Below are positions 55,246-64,000 of a stretch of 64,000 nucleotides of DNA, in pieces (within the stretch, counting starts at the first letter, position 1; every line of letters begins with the position of its first letter). The notes below the pieces were generated by a model. That model did not search any database and was not told where the DNA came from. It worked only from the letters and a program-made list of their open reading frames with translations. The position numbers and the translations under genes were made by a program. The stretch lies in the NCBI GenBank assembly GCA_003586115.2, contig QVOM02000115.1:2239110-2303109 (forward strand), given 5' to 3'. Source of the DNA: Salvator merianae. Lineage: Eukaryota > Chordata > Lepidosauria > Squamata > Teiidae.

Positions 55246-55732
55246 GAGGCCTCCCTTCTGCACACTGGTGTGGTATAAGGGAGGCCAGATCCCCTGCTAA
55301 AACACTCTGTCCTCATTGGACAGAGAGTAGACTGAACTAGGTGGCCCAAAATGGTCACCTAATCACTATACTGGTAGACCTTTTTTAAAAGGTTTACCAA
55401 TAGTCCAGCAGTTGCTAAACCATACAAATGTGGAAGCATGCAAATGTGGCACATACCTCTATGTTCCATTTTAGCAGGGGAACAATTGCACCACTGAAAT
55501 GGGTCTCCTAGGGACTCCAAGGCCAGGACCTTAGTTCCTTCCCATAGGAACTTATGGAAGCAGTCCCTGAAGCTCATGTGAGCTTCAGGACCAGGACAGC
55601 AGGTGTAGCAGAACATCCACCCAAATATGGTTGACATTATTCCAGGATGCATGGAGGGGTTCTGGAGGTGGGCTGCTCCAGCTGACCCCATCCCACTAGA
55701 GTGGTCCACTACAGGTAAGTGCAAAAATGGCT
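55246..55732 (+). mobile_element. Group B MITE, near-complete
   Basis: Left AGGCCTCCCTTCTGCACACTGGTGTGG, right GTAAGTGCAAAAATGGCT. Blocks in group B order: GCTAAAACACTCTGTCCTCATTGGACAGAG, GGCCCAAAATGGTCACC, CTGGTAGACC, GTTCCATTTTAGCAGGGGAAC, GGGTCTCCTAGGGACTCC, AAGGCCAGGACCTTAGTTCCTTCCC, TCCCTGAAGCTCATGTGAGCTTCAGGACCAGG hairpin and CTCCAGCTGACCCCATCCCACTAGAGTGGTCCA. TSD not clear. Confidence 0.75.
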
Positions 55733-56194
55733 GAAGTCTCACCCACCAACTGGCTGGCAGAGCAAAACAACACATGGAATTTTCTTCCATATGTGGTGGA
55801 TTGCCCTACAATTCATTCATTTTGGGAGAACTTCTTTCAGAAAATGAGAAAGATGAAAAAAAGTCACCCTAGAATTAAGCTTGTATCCATATTCAAACAA
55901 AGCAACTTAAAGATAATACATGAAAGCCTTTTAACGCTTCATATTAACAGCAGCAGGACAATCCATAGCACAAACTAGAAAAAGGCTTCCTCCCTTAACA
56001 GCGCATGGGATAAAAAATTAAAGGATTATACATTCAATAACACAATATAATAACACAAGAAACACAATGAAAGATAATGAAAACACATAATTCTTTTTTA
56101 GAATGTGTGCTTTACTTTTAGATGCTATTCAAGCTTTGGATAATTATTCTATATGATCAAAAACACATTCTAGAGTTATGGTGTTTTGATATTT
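55733..56194. other. AT-rich background
   Basis: Nothing recognised. Confidence 0.45.
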
Positions 56195-56262
56195 ATTTAT
56201 TTACCCAGAGGTCTTGAAGCAGGTTACAATAAAACCAATTAAAATGAAACTGACTAAGGGCC
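56195..56262 (-). mobile_element. LINE 3' end fragment (minus)
   Basis: As complement: TTGTAACCTGCTTCAAGACCTCTGGGTAAATAAATAAATATC, the layout of a CR1/L2-type 3' end with an A+T repeat tail. Confidence 0.45.
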
Positions 56263-56665
56263 TTTCCATACTTACCTTTAAAATGGTATAATGCAAAGTC
56301 TAACCCACTTTTGGGGCTCACTCTTCTACACTCCAAAGGAGAATATATAGGTCATATCCCCTGCTAGCATGCTGAATCTACACTGCATGCAGCATTCCCC
56401 AGTATAGACAGACATTTTGACTGCCTAGATTGGGAAACCGCTAGACCTTTTTTAACAGATCTACCAGTGGTCCAGGAGCCACTAGATTGGCCCAGGGAGG
56501 CAGGCGGAAAGGAGCATGCCTCAGTGGGTCAGTTCAGCAGAGGACCCATTTTGATAATGCACCAAATTGCACTGCCAAAAGGGGTTTCCCTAGGACTCTG
56601 AAGCTCATGTGAGCTTTGGAGTGGCATGGGGCCTGTCCCAGAACAGTCTATCCAAGTATAGATAA
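56263..56665 (+). mobile_element. Group B MITE, right end lost
   Basis: GGGCCTTTCCATACTTACC at the left, then CCCTGCTAGCATGCTGAATCTACACTGCATGCAGCATTCC, GACCTTTTTTAACAGATCTACCAGTGG, GGACCCATTTTGATAATGCACCA, CTAGGACTCTGAAGCTCATGTGAGCTTTGGAG (hairpin) and CCTGTCCCAGAACAG. Group B blocks end abruptly near 56665. Confidence 0.7.
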
Positions 56666-56773
56666 AATCCTAATATTAAACTAAACTTTAGGTAACATGA
56701 TAGAGCGTATTTCATGTGAACATGGGAGAAAGTGACAATGTTCAGGATTGCATCACTAAAGAAAAGAAAGGAC

Positions 56774-57335
56774 ATAGGACCTGTTTGCACTGTGCGAGTG
56801 GAACGTTCCAGTCCGCTCGCTAGAACGGAGCATTCGCACTGCCGCGGGCACTCGCCTCACCCGATCTGAACCACTTCGTACCCGATTCGAACCTGATGTT
56901 GGGTAAGGCAAGACAAGTAAAAGCTTGTCTTCATCCCGACCTGCACGATGGAGCGAAGATCGGGCACAGTGCTTTCGCACTGTTCGTAACAGCGTCGGGC
57001 ATGGCTGGTGCGGCTATGCATGCGTGGTCCGCTGCTTTGTATCCCAGTACAAAGTTTTCGTACCCCGGTACAAAATTTTTGTACCCTGGTACGATGCTTC
57101 GTGCCTGGGATAGCCCTTTGGGCTTCGTAAGAGCCCTCTGGGTACGAAGTGGGTTCGATGGTACGAAGTGTAGTACCGAACTAGCGGCTGCCATTCGCAC
57201 TGTTCCCTCTGCTGGTCGGCTTCGGGTCCGTTCCTCTGGCTGGGAGTGCGAATGGCAGCTAGCATTCCCCAACCTCTCCAGTTCGAAGCCAACTACTGGG
57301 AACGGTCCTCCGAGCTCAGTGCGAAAAGGCCCATA
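56774..57335 (+). mobile_element. Group C MITE, TSD ATA (copy 2)
   Basis: Element 56777-57332 (556 bp): GGACCTGTTTGCACTGTGCG at the left, AGTGCGAAAAGGCCC at the right, flanked by ATA (56774-56776, 57333-57335). CpG-rich and the youngest-looking group C copy. Hairpins: GGAACGTTCC at 56809, AGCTAGAACGGAG context, a run of three short palindromic units at about 57035-57100 (GTATCCCAGTAC, GTACCCCGGTAC, GTACCCTGGTAC, each in 20-22 bp), and GCTGCCATTCGCACT / AGTGCGAATGGCAGC arms at 57187-57201 and 57244-57258. The 184-codon frame at 56896-57450 runs past the element edge and is not a gene. Confidence 0.86.
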
Positions 57336-57695
57336 TATACTACCAAAAAATAAAGACACTAATTTACGAAGGAGGCCAGAAAGGCAAAACAAATTCAAAT
57401 TAAATTCAGTTGTGGGTAGTTCAATATTTATGTATTTAACGTATTTTTAGACTTCCTCTCTTAAAAAATAAAATTAAATCCAATATTTTTCACCAAAAAG
57501 CCATGATCTAAACAAGAAAGGAAGGAAAAGAAGAACAATAATAAAAAGTATGGATATATAAATTTATTATGAGTTTTAGCAGAAGAGAAATCTAAATCAG
57601 ATAAATATATTTTATCCAAAATAGTAGAAATAAAAAGAGTTATTTAAAGAGCATCTATGATCTTACTAGAAGTTGTCTAGTTTACTAGTCTTAGG
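57336..57695. other. AT-rich background
   Basis: Nothing recognised. Confidence 0.45.
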
Positions 57696-58137
57696 ATCTT
57701 TCTACACACATTTTCCAATGTCTGGATCAACTGATCCAGATCTTGAAATCTGCTGATATGGATCTTGCCCTTACACCACCCTGAAACTTACTCGAGCTTC
57801 AGAGCTGGCTCCCTAAAGTTCTGATGGCCAGGAATGAAGGTTCCTGGTTTCAGAGCCCCTGGGGGACCCATTTTGGCATTTCAACAAGGTGCACCACCAA
57901 ATGCCCCCTATTGGCCCTAATATGCCCATAGATCTTGTTATCAAGGTCTGCTGGTATTCCAATCTAGAAGCACACCAAGAGGCCATTTTTAGCCTCCTGA
58001 TACAATCTGTTTCATGTGGAGCATAGCAGAGGAGGCAAAGCCTCTCTGGTCCCCACCAGCGTACAAACAAAAGAGGCCCATAAAAGGACTACAACACCAA
58101 CAGATCTAGATCTAAGATAAGTGCAGAAAGGCCCTCA
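57693..58137 (-). mobile_element. Group B MITE relative (approx. 445 bp)
   Basis: Ends GGATCTTTCTACACA and GATAAGTGCAGAAAGGCCC, flanked by TTA and TCA (possible mutated TSD). Blocks as complement: CCTCCTCTGCTATGCTCC, TGGCCAGGAAC/GGTTCCTGG, CCCCTGGGGGACCCATTTTGGCATTTCA, CAACAAGGTGCACCACCAAA. Minus orientation relative to 42624. Confidence 0.62.
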
Positions 58138-59999
58138 GGCTGCATCCACACCTTTGGTGGGAGGTGTCCTAAGGAAACCACAGGGCCATGGTGTTCAAAC
58201 TCCAGAGGTGCCAGCCACTATAGAGAAGAACTCTGGAGGGTCTTGAAATACTCTCCACAGAATGTTTTCTCAGAACAGATTTAACCATTCTAAAGATGCT
58301 CATTGCCCTCAGTCTCTTTTGCTGCCACCATGTAGACACACAGCAGTGACAGAGCAACCTACTTCTGAGGCCTTTTTAGCATGATGGAGGGCTCTGTATA
58401 TTCAGACCCTACAGCTCAGCTCCAGAATGAGCTGTCAGCTCCAAAAGTGATGATGAGTGAGGTGTGGTAGTTTGGCTGGCATACGTTCAAGCCTGGGGTG
58501 GAAGAAAATATCACAATCTCAATGCACTCTATGCTGCTGAGACAGAGAATCAACCTTTTTTCACTATACTTGCACAAATATATACACATAATTACTCAAT
58601 ATCCTGACATGCAATGTGGTGGCTGTTCCTGGCTCTGATTGCTCAACTTGTGCCAAGAATGAAGTAGGCCAGAGCAGCATCCACCAATAGTCACTTGTCA
58701 TCCTTCTTCAGAGGTCAGGGAAGGAAAAAACCCAGATTCCAAAGTTGTAGGCAGGGGAGATTTTGATGGTGCATAGCAAATGAACCACTTCTGGCAGGGC
58801 TTTGCACACTGTATGGGACACTCCAGTCATCCACACGACAGACAGCTGTAGCAGCCCATGAACCAGAAACAGTCAGGAGATTTTCAAGCAGAGTGCTTCA
58901 AGCAGAGTGCTGTCCAGAGTGAGTTTCACCTGGTGATCACTCTAGTGGGCAGATATCACGTTCCCAGGTGGCTGCTTACACAGTCGAAATGGACCATGAA
59001 GATGCTAGATTAGAGAACAAACAAATAAAGTCAAACCATGGTTGCCAACAGACAACAACTTGGTATGACAGAGGACATGTGCCTTGTATCTCACCAAATT
59101 AACCAATTCTTCTGGCCACCATAATTATAGGATAAGTCTCCTTGATAAGGCAGTTTGGGGAAAGATTTGGCTCAAATTAAAATTACAGCCGTCTCACTTT
59201 TCCTATCCAGCTCCTTATTATTCACCCCATCACTGCCCTTGTCCCATTCTCTTTTTGAGTGTCTTTGCTTGACTGGAATTTGTCCTTGAATTGCACAGTC
59301 TTTTCTCTGTCTGGATGGAGAGCAGGTCTGTGGAAGTAAGACAGTTTGTTACAGCTTGAACGTACCCAACTGTACAAAGGTATGGCTCACATCCGTTGTT
59401 CTGGGTACCCTTTGTTTTTGAACTGTAATCCTTTTTGCCTCCAGTGATACCTGTTTCTGACAATCTCTGAGAAAAATGGTGAACAACTGAGAACAACACG
59501 AGATTGGAAAATTGCTAATATGTTGACAATTATTGAATTGATAATGATTCAACATAATAATGAAGTATAACCTTATCCTCTAATTAAGGATTCCTTTCAG
59601 CTTCTGGTACCTTCCTCTAGGATACTTCTTGTCCTCTCAACCCTGTTTTTCTTTTCTTTTTTTCTTTAAAAAACATTATTTATCAAACATTTTAATGGAA
59701 AACATTAAAAGAAAAGGAATAATCAAAAATATTTATTTTCCAAGTTGTTCTCAAGTTTGCCCTTATTGTCACTGTTTCTGGGAGTGCCATAACTTGAAAA
59801 GCCTTTCTCCCCCTGTCAGTTTCAAAGTTCTCCTATTCATATTCCTACTCTCCCTCACATACATACCCTTACTGGCCCTATTTAGTCTCCATTTTTATTT
59901 GCCCTCACTGTCTGAGTTCATTTTTAAAAGAAGCAATGTTAAATATGACTCTTTCCCTACTAGCATAGTTTACTTAAATATCCTTCAAATATGTTTCCG
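58138..59999. other. Unassigned
   Basis: A TGCATCCACACC start near 58141 and the GAGGCCTTTTTAGC near 58366 may bound a MITE, not confirmed. The rest shows no repeat or exon. Confidence 0.4.
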
Positions 60000-60035
60000 T
60001 GTTGCCAGATAAAACATGAGATAACCTGTTGTTTA

Positions 60036-60085
60036 GAGCCAGTGTGGGCTGTTGGTTAAGCAAAACAGCACTTTTCTGAAGATTT
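60036..60085 (+). mobile_element. tRNA-derived SINE head fragment
   Basis: TTTAGAGCCAGTGTGGGCTGTTGGTTAAG resembles the GAGCCAGTGTGGTGTAGTGGTTAAG start of squamate MIR-type SINEs. No middle or tail remains. Confidence 0.35.
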
Positions 60086-61560
60086 CAGTGGTCCAGTGGC
60101 TGCAATTTAACAAAATACACTAAGACTGGGAAAGAAGAAAGCCAGTACGTTTGAGAACCAGAATGTAGAAGCAACCTGTCTGAACAGCAACAATTTGAGA
60201 TGTTAGCAGCTGTCATCTTACAGTCCCATAATCAATTTTATCCTGGTGCTTGTTCATAGCAATGAAGAGAAGAATATGGCCAGAAGCAGGAACATGCCTT
60301 GGGTGTTGAAATGACTATCACCGTACCCGAACTCCATAGAGGTTCTCCACAACCACTGCAAGTTATCTATCATGAAACATATGTTTGAACTTGGGATCTG
60401 GAAACTTTGGTGTCTACCGCAAAGGAGAAGAAAGCGAAATCCCAAATTATGCAGACATTTGTAAGTCATGCAGCTGTTTCTCTTTTTAGTTTAGAATAAT
60501 GCTGGCCTCATAAAGAGTATGCCTGGTTGTTTCTACAAATAAAAGTCCGCAGCTCAAAGGCAAAATATTTTCAAGACAATGTACAATAGGAGTAAGGGTT
60601 CCCACCCCCCTCTCAAGCCATGTAAAAGCTGTTTTGTGAAATTAAGCTGGCAATATCATAAGTGGGAAATGACCACAGAATAAATAGGAACCTTTCAGAA
60701 CGGCAGAAAACATGTGTTATTTATTTTCCTTGTAAACAGAAGTGGCAGATTCAATCAGCAAGAAATATCAGATCATTATGACCATTTTAATCATATAAAA
60801 AGGGGGGTTCATAAGTTTTGTTTATGGTGCATTTAACAGCACTTTCAGTTTATCATTTGTGGAAGTCAATAACCCTTATTTACCGATATGCAAGAGATAA
60901 GCTGGAGCATTTCTTTGACTCTTGAAAGGAAGAGAAATCAAGGTGGAACAATTAAGTGTCTGTTCTGTTACCTTTTGCACTCTTCAGAAGCATATGGGAA
61001 AAATTATAATTCAGTGCATCTGAAAACTTTACAAACAGAGGTCACAATTCAGTACAAAATTAAGGACACAAACCAAACAGTCCTGCACCATTTAAGGAGG
61101 AAAGGAAGAAATTTGTTTTCTTCTTTTCAAGGATCCTTCGCAATTACTCTTTAGGAACCACTCTATTTCTAATTTTTTTAAAAAAATGAACATTTTTATT
61201 AGAGATTTGGTTGGTTCATATATGAGACTTCAATCCGTTTGACCCCAAAGTATGTGGGGTGTGGAGCACTTTATCCTGAACTGATAATGGGAATAAATGA
61301 GGGATTTGATAGTACTGAATTCTCACATGAATGGATACAGTCTGCATCTAATGTACAATCAGGAGTGCATTATCCAATAGCTTTTGTTGGTCCCAGTTGC
61401 TCAGATAGAATTCTTGACTCCCACAAAAGTATTGAAATGCATTTACAAAAATGTTTTTGACAAGGACAATGGTGAATGATCAAAATTTTTGTTTTGTGCA
61501 ATTAATAGTACTTAATACAGAAACTTATGGCAATAGATGTGTGGGCACTTCCAGCTGAAC
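60086..61560. other. AT-rich background, nothing recognised
   Basis: No repeat, exon or RNA I can support. Confidence 0.5.
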
Positions 61561-61567
61561 AGACACT

Positions 61568-61990
61568 GTGGCTGCATCTGCACCCAGTTAAAAAAAAATG
61601 ACTTGAAAGTGGTTTAGAGATGGTAGCATCTGCATAGTAGTGCCTCTAATCCACATTAAAGGTGAAAAAATTCAGTATTCAAGACCTTTAATGTGGATTA
61701 AAGATGGAATAGGAACACTAACCTTCATGTTCTACCTCATCTAAGGCCCCAGACAGGGCCTAAAATGTGGGATGATCCCAGGGTTATGCTGGGATTGCCA
61801 CACATATCCGTGCAATCCCAACATAGCCCCTGGAAAAAGGGGTGTTATCCTGCGTTATCACTGTTTGGAAATAATCAATGCTCACCGTGTATTTTCCCCA
61901 AATAGCAAAAAGACTTACTCATCTGAACGCTTGCTTCCACCATGAGCCTTTGAAGAAAATAGTCCCCATGTATGTGTGATGTCATAAATC
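61568..61990. mobile_element. Probable MITE with two hairpins
   Basis: TGCATCTGCACCC at the left resembles the ends at 8156. A perfect 17-bp-arm hairpin lies at 61647-61700 (arms 61647-61663 and 61684-61700). A second symmetrical region (GGGATGATCCCAGGGTTATGCTGGGATTG...CAATCCCAACATAGCCCCTGG, 61770-61840) follows. The right end is not defined. Confidence 0.5.
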
Positions 61991-62264
61991 AGCCTAAAAC
62001 GACCAGCATGTACACTCACGACCACATGCTTCTAAGTATTTTGCATCAGCGAAATACCCAGAAGTAGAGGCCTCACCACTGCAGGAGCAAGCATCCAGAT
62101 AGGTAAGTCCCCATGACTGCCCTGTGATGTTGCCCTGCTGCTTGGCAAGGACTGTGAGAGGCACTTTTCTTCTCACCTGCCCAGAGGCAGCCTCAATCAC
62201 TTTTGGGTCACTTTTTTCATGTGTTCAGTTGCAGCCTGATTAATCCATCCCTGACCTTTTTAGA
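61991..62264. other. Unassigned
   Basis: Nothing certain recognised. Confidence 0.4.
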
Positions 62265-62732
62265 CCTTTCCACACTCACCTTCTGTGTTCCAGGACTGGT
62301 TAGGGTGCCGTGTCCCAGAACAAGCAACTTGTCCCATTCAAAAGGCTATCTGCATTCAGATGGCCTGTTCCATTCGATGCCTGACCACAGCCTCTGAAGA
62401 ACCCTCAGAGGCAGTACCAAGGCTCCAAAGAGTTTCTGGCCAATCTGTTTTAGGGGTGCATTCTGGCGTGCCACCAAAAAGAGTCCTTCATGGCATAATG
62501 AACCTGGCAGCATGCTGTCTGCACACCTCCATGGGCCAGTATACCAGCCCTGGGCTGCTTGTAGACCTCATGGTTGAGGTCTATAGCTATACTGAGCTAG
62601 GATATCATATTGGGCACTCAGCCCAGTCCATGTTTCATCCAATGCAGATAAAGAATGACAGGTAGCTGCACTAGTTCACACCACATTCGTATGCTGATAG
62701 CAGACCCCTATTCTGGAATATATTGCAGACAG
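62265..62732 (-). mobile_element. Group B MITE relative (minus orientation)
   Basis: Starts ACCTTTCCACACTCACCTTC, the complement of a GTAAGTGTGGAAA right end. Blocks as complements of 40200-40480 and 34400-34500: CAGAACAAGCAACTTGTCCCATTC, CATTCAGATGGCC, GCCTCTGAAGAACCCTCAGAGGCAG hairpin, GTGCCACCAAAAAGAGTCC, CTGCACACCTCCATGG. GTAGACCTCATGGTTGAGGTCTA is another hairpin. Confidence 0.6.
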
Positions 62733-63145
62733 GGCCTTCCACACTACACACAGCTATCCCACATTACAGATGGCAGAGGGCAGGCATGGTGGGATGGGCA
62801 GCTGCTGGGCCACTAATAGGATTGCCCGCATTGTGGACAACCCATCCTGACCCAGCTTGGGAGGCTGGGAGCAAAAAAAAATCCCAGTCTTCAAAGTTAT
62901 CGGCCAGCACTTTTTTGGCCAAGCACCAAAAAGCAGTATGCTTCTGGGTACCTGGCAAAATGGACCAGCAGACCCCAGATCAGCAGACCCCATACTGGCC
63001 TCACACTGGCAGCTGTTCTGGTACACCAGGTTAGAACACAGTGGGACATGGTGCCATTTTTGTGCCATATCCCTGTCTATATCCTGCACAGCCATACCAG
63101 TCGATTGGGGATGTGGCCTCTCATTAAACTGGTCTGTCATGTGAA
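62733..63145. mobile_element. Group E MITE
   Basis: GGGCCTTCCACACTACACACAGC at the left; GCAGCTGCTGGGCC, CCCAGTCTTCAAAGTTATCGGCC, AAGCAGTATGCTTCTGGGTACCTGGC and TGGGACATGGTGCCATTTTTGTGCC have counterparts at 3930-4140 and 53990-54090. Ends are approximate; no TSD found. Confidence 0.5.
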
Positions 63146-63227
63146 CAAAGTGTTCTTTTCAGCATGGAAAAGACCATTGGCACTTTATGCACTCATCATT
63201 AATTTTGATTAGGAACCTATGAAGCCC
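63146..63227. other. Short unassigned spacer
   Basis: Nothing recognised. Confidence 0.4.
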
Positions 63228-63722
63228 TTCTCTGGGCCTCATCAGTCTACACATTAGTGTGAATCTGTGAGGCTACAACTCCCTGCTGGTACATTCCATT
63301 TGCATTAGATAGCACGTAATCCCAATAAGGATCACCAACAGACCTGTTTAAACAGGTCTACTGGCAGACTTGGTCTAGAACAAGGAGGTGTGCAGAAGGC
63401 ATGGCGCTGTGTTGAGGATTATTGGAGGACATATTTCAGTGGTGTACAAAGTGTGTTGCCAAAATGCATTCCCTGGTGGCTCCAAGGCTAAGAACATTTT
63501 GTTCCTAGCCCTTTGGGGTGCTTGAAGGCTGGCCTCAAAGCTCACATAGCTTTGGGGGTAGGGCCAGAGCTGGACTGGTCCGTCTGGACCAGCGCCATTG
63601 TGCAGACATTTCTGTTTCAGACCATGCCTTTCAGTGATTGCTCCCATGATTGCCTCTCTTTGTACCCACACTCCATCTCTCACCATTGGAACTCAGTTCT
63701 AAAATGCCATTCCTGGACCTGA
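63228..63722 (+). mobile_element. Group B MITE
   Basis: GGGCCTCATCAGTCTACACATTAGTGTGAATC, CTCCCTGCTGGTACATTCCATTTGCATTAGATAGCACGTAATCCC, CCTGTTTAAACAGGTCTACTGG (hairpin), CAAGGAGGTGTGCAGAAGGCATGGC, TCCCTGGTGGCTCC and CTGGACCAGCGCCATTGTGCAGACATTTCTGTTTCAGACCA follow the order of 30540-31870. The right end is diverged. Confidence 0.68.
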
Positions 63723-64000
63723 CTTCAGTACATGTAAGTCAACGGCAACTTATGTCCAAAGTGTACTAGAAAAATATATACCATGACACAGTAGACTCTT
63801 GGTCACAAACATGCTGATCACCACATTTTAATATTTCATCCTACTTTTCCATGTTAGTTGCAGTAACATGAAAGCACAATGGTAATTTAAGAGTCTAATT
63901 TTGGAGAAGCAGCAAAGCGATAGTTATAAGGTAGCTAGCCGAAGTAGGAACCTTACGTAATGAATGGGGTTTTTTGGAAGACTCTTTTAATTTCCTTTAA
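63723..64000. other. Unassigned, window end
   Basis: AT-rich; nothing recognised. Confidence 0.45.

Noticed and set aside
56896..57450. 184-codon open frame, the longest in the window
   Set aside because: It lies mostly in the group C MITE and runs past its right TSD into flanking AT-rich DNA; frames of similar length occur on the other strand because of palindromes. No domain.

Overview
This 64 kb window looks like non-coding nuclear DNA from a vertebrate, most likely a squamate reptile (lizard or snake). The base composition is AT-rich and CpG-poor, no open reading frame behaves like a host exon, and the repeat mix fits squamates: a Bov-B LINE, an L2 LINE, an L1-type LINE, Ty3/Gypsy remnants, MIR-like tRNA-derived SINEs, a CATAAGAACATAAGA-type interspersed repeat, and many short non-autonomous DNA transposons. 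The species call is an inference. I found no host protein-coding gene, tRNA or rRNA gene, or CRISPR array.

Layout. 1-360: 3' part of an L1-type ORF2 (minus). 502-1221: an intact hAT MITE built from hairpins. 2.1-12 kb: mostly AT-rich sequence with microsatellites, a MIR-like SINE at 4.74 kb and small MITEs. 12.2-14.7 kb: a decayed minus-strand Ty3/Gypsy pol gene, split between RNase H and integrase by a 688-bp palindrome-array MITE; a relative of that MITE with a duplicated end follows at 15 kb. 19.1-20.1 kb: Bov-B. 27.2-27.55 kb: a probable Gypsy gag remnant. 30.5-31.9 kb: a MITE split by an L2 LINE. 32-36 kb: more MITEs. 37.6-39.3 kb: a 201-bp near-perfect hairpin hAT element, then a GGGCCTG-end MITE split by a 1.17-kb hAT MITE that carries an 88-bp tandem array. 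40-64 kb: many MITEs separated by AT-rich unique sequence.

MITE groups, by ends and target-site duplications (TSDs) read directly. (1) hAT-like, 8-bp TSD: TAGGGGTGTGCAC ends at 510-1213 and 38040-39208, TAGAGATG/CATCCCTA ends at 46934-47279, and CAG-start at 37634-37834. (2) GGGCCTG...CAGGCCC ends with 3-bp TSDs: the palindrome array (13163-13850), group C (52494, 56777) and group D (22584, 33556, 37874 and others). (3) GGGC(C)TTTCCRCACTTA-ended group B, with internal homology, in about a dozen copies, and a related group E. (4) GGGTGTGATC ends, 3-bp TSD: 32373-32835 and 41074-41518. Group letters are mine, not database names.

The main signal is that several MITE groups with unrelated ends and different TSD lengths are strings of separate, near-perfect hairpins joined end to end. 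In one hAT group a hairpin-like module has also been amplified into an 88-bp tandem array. Nested insertions give a partial relative chronology. Boundaries marked approximate rest on similarity read by eye.
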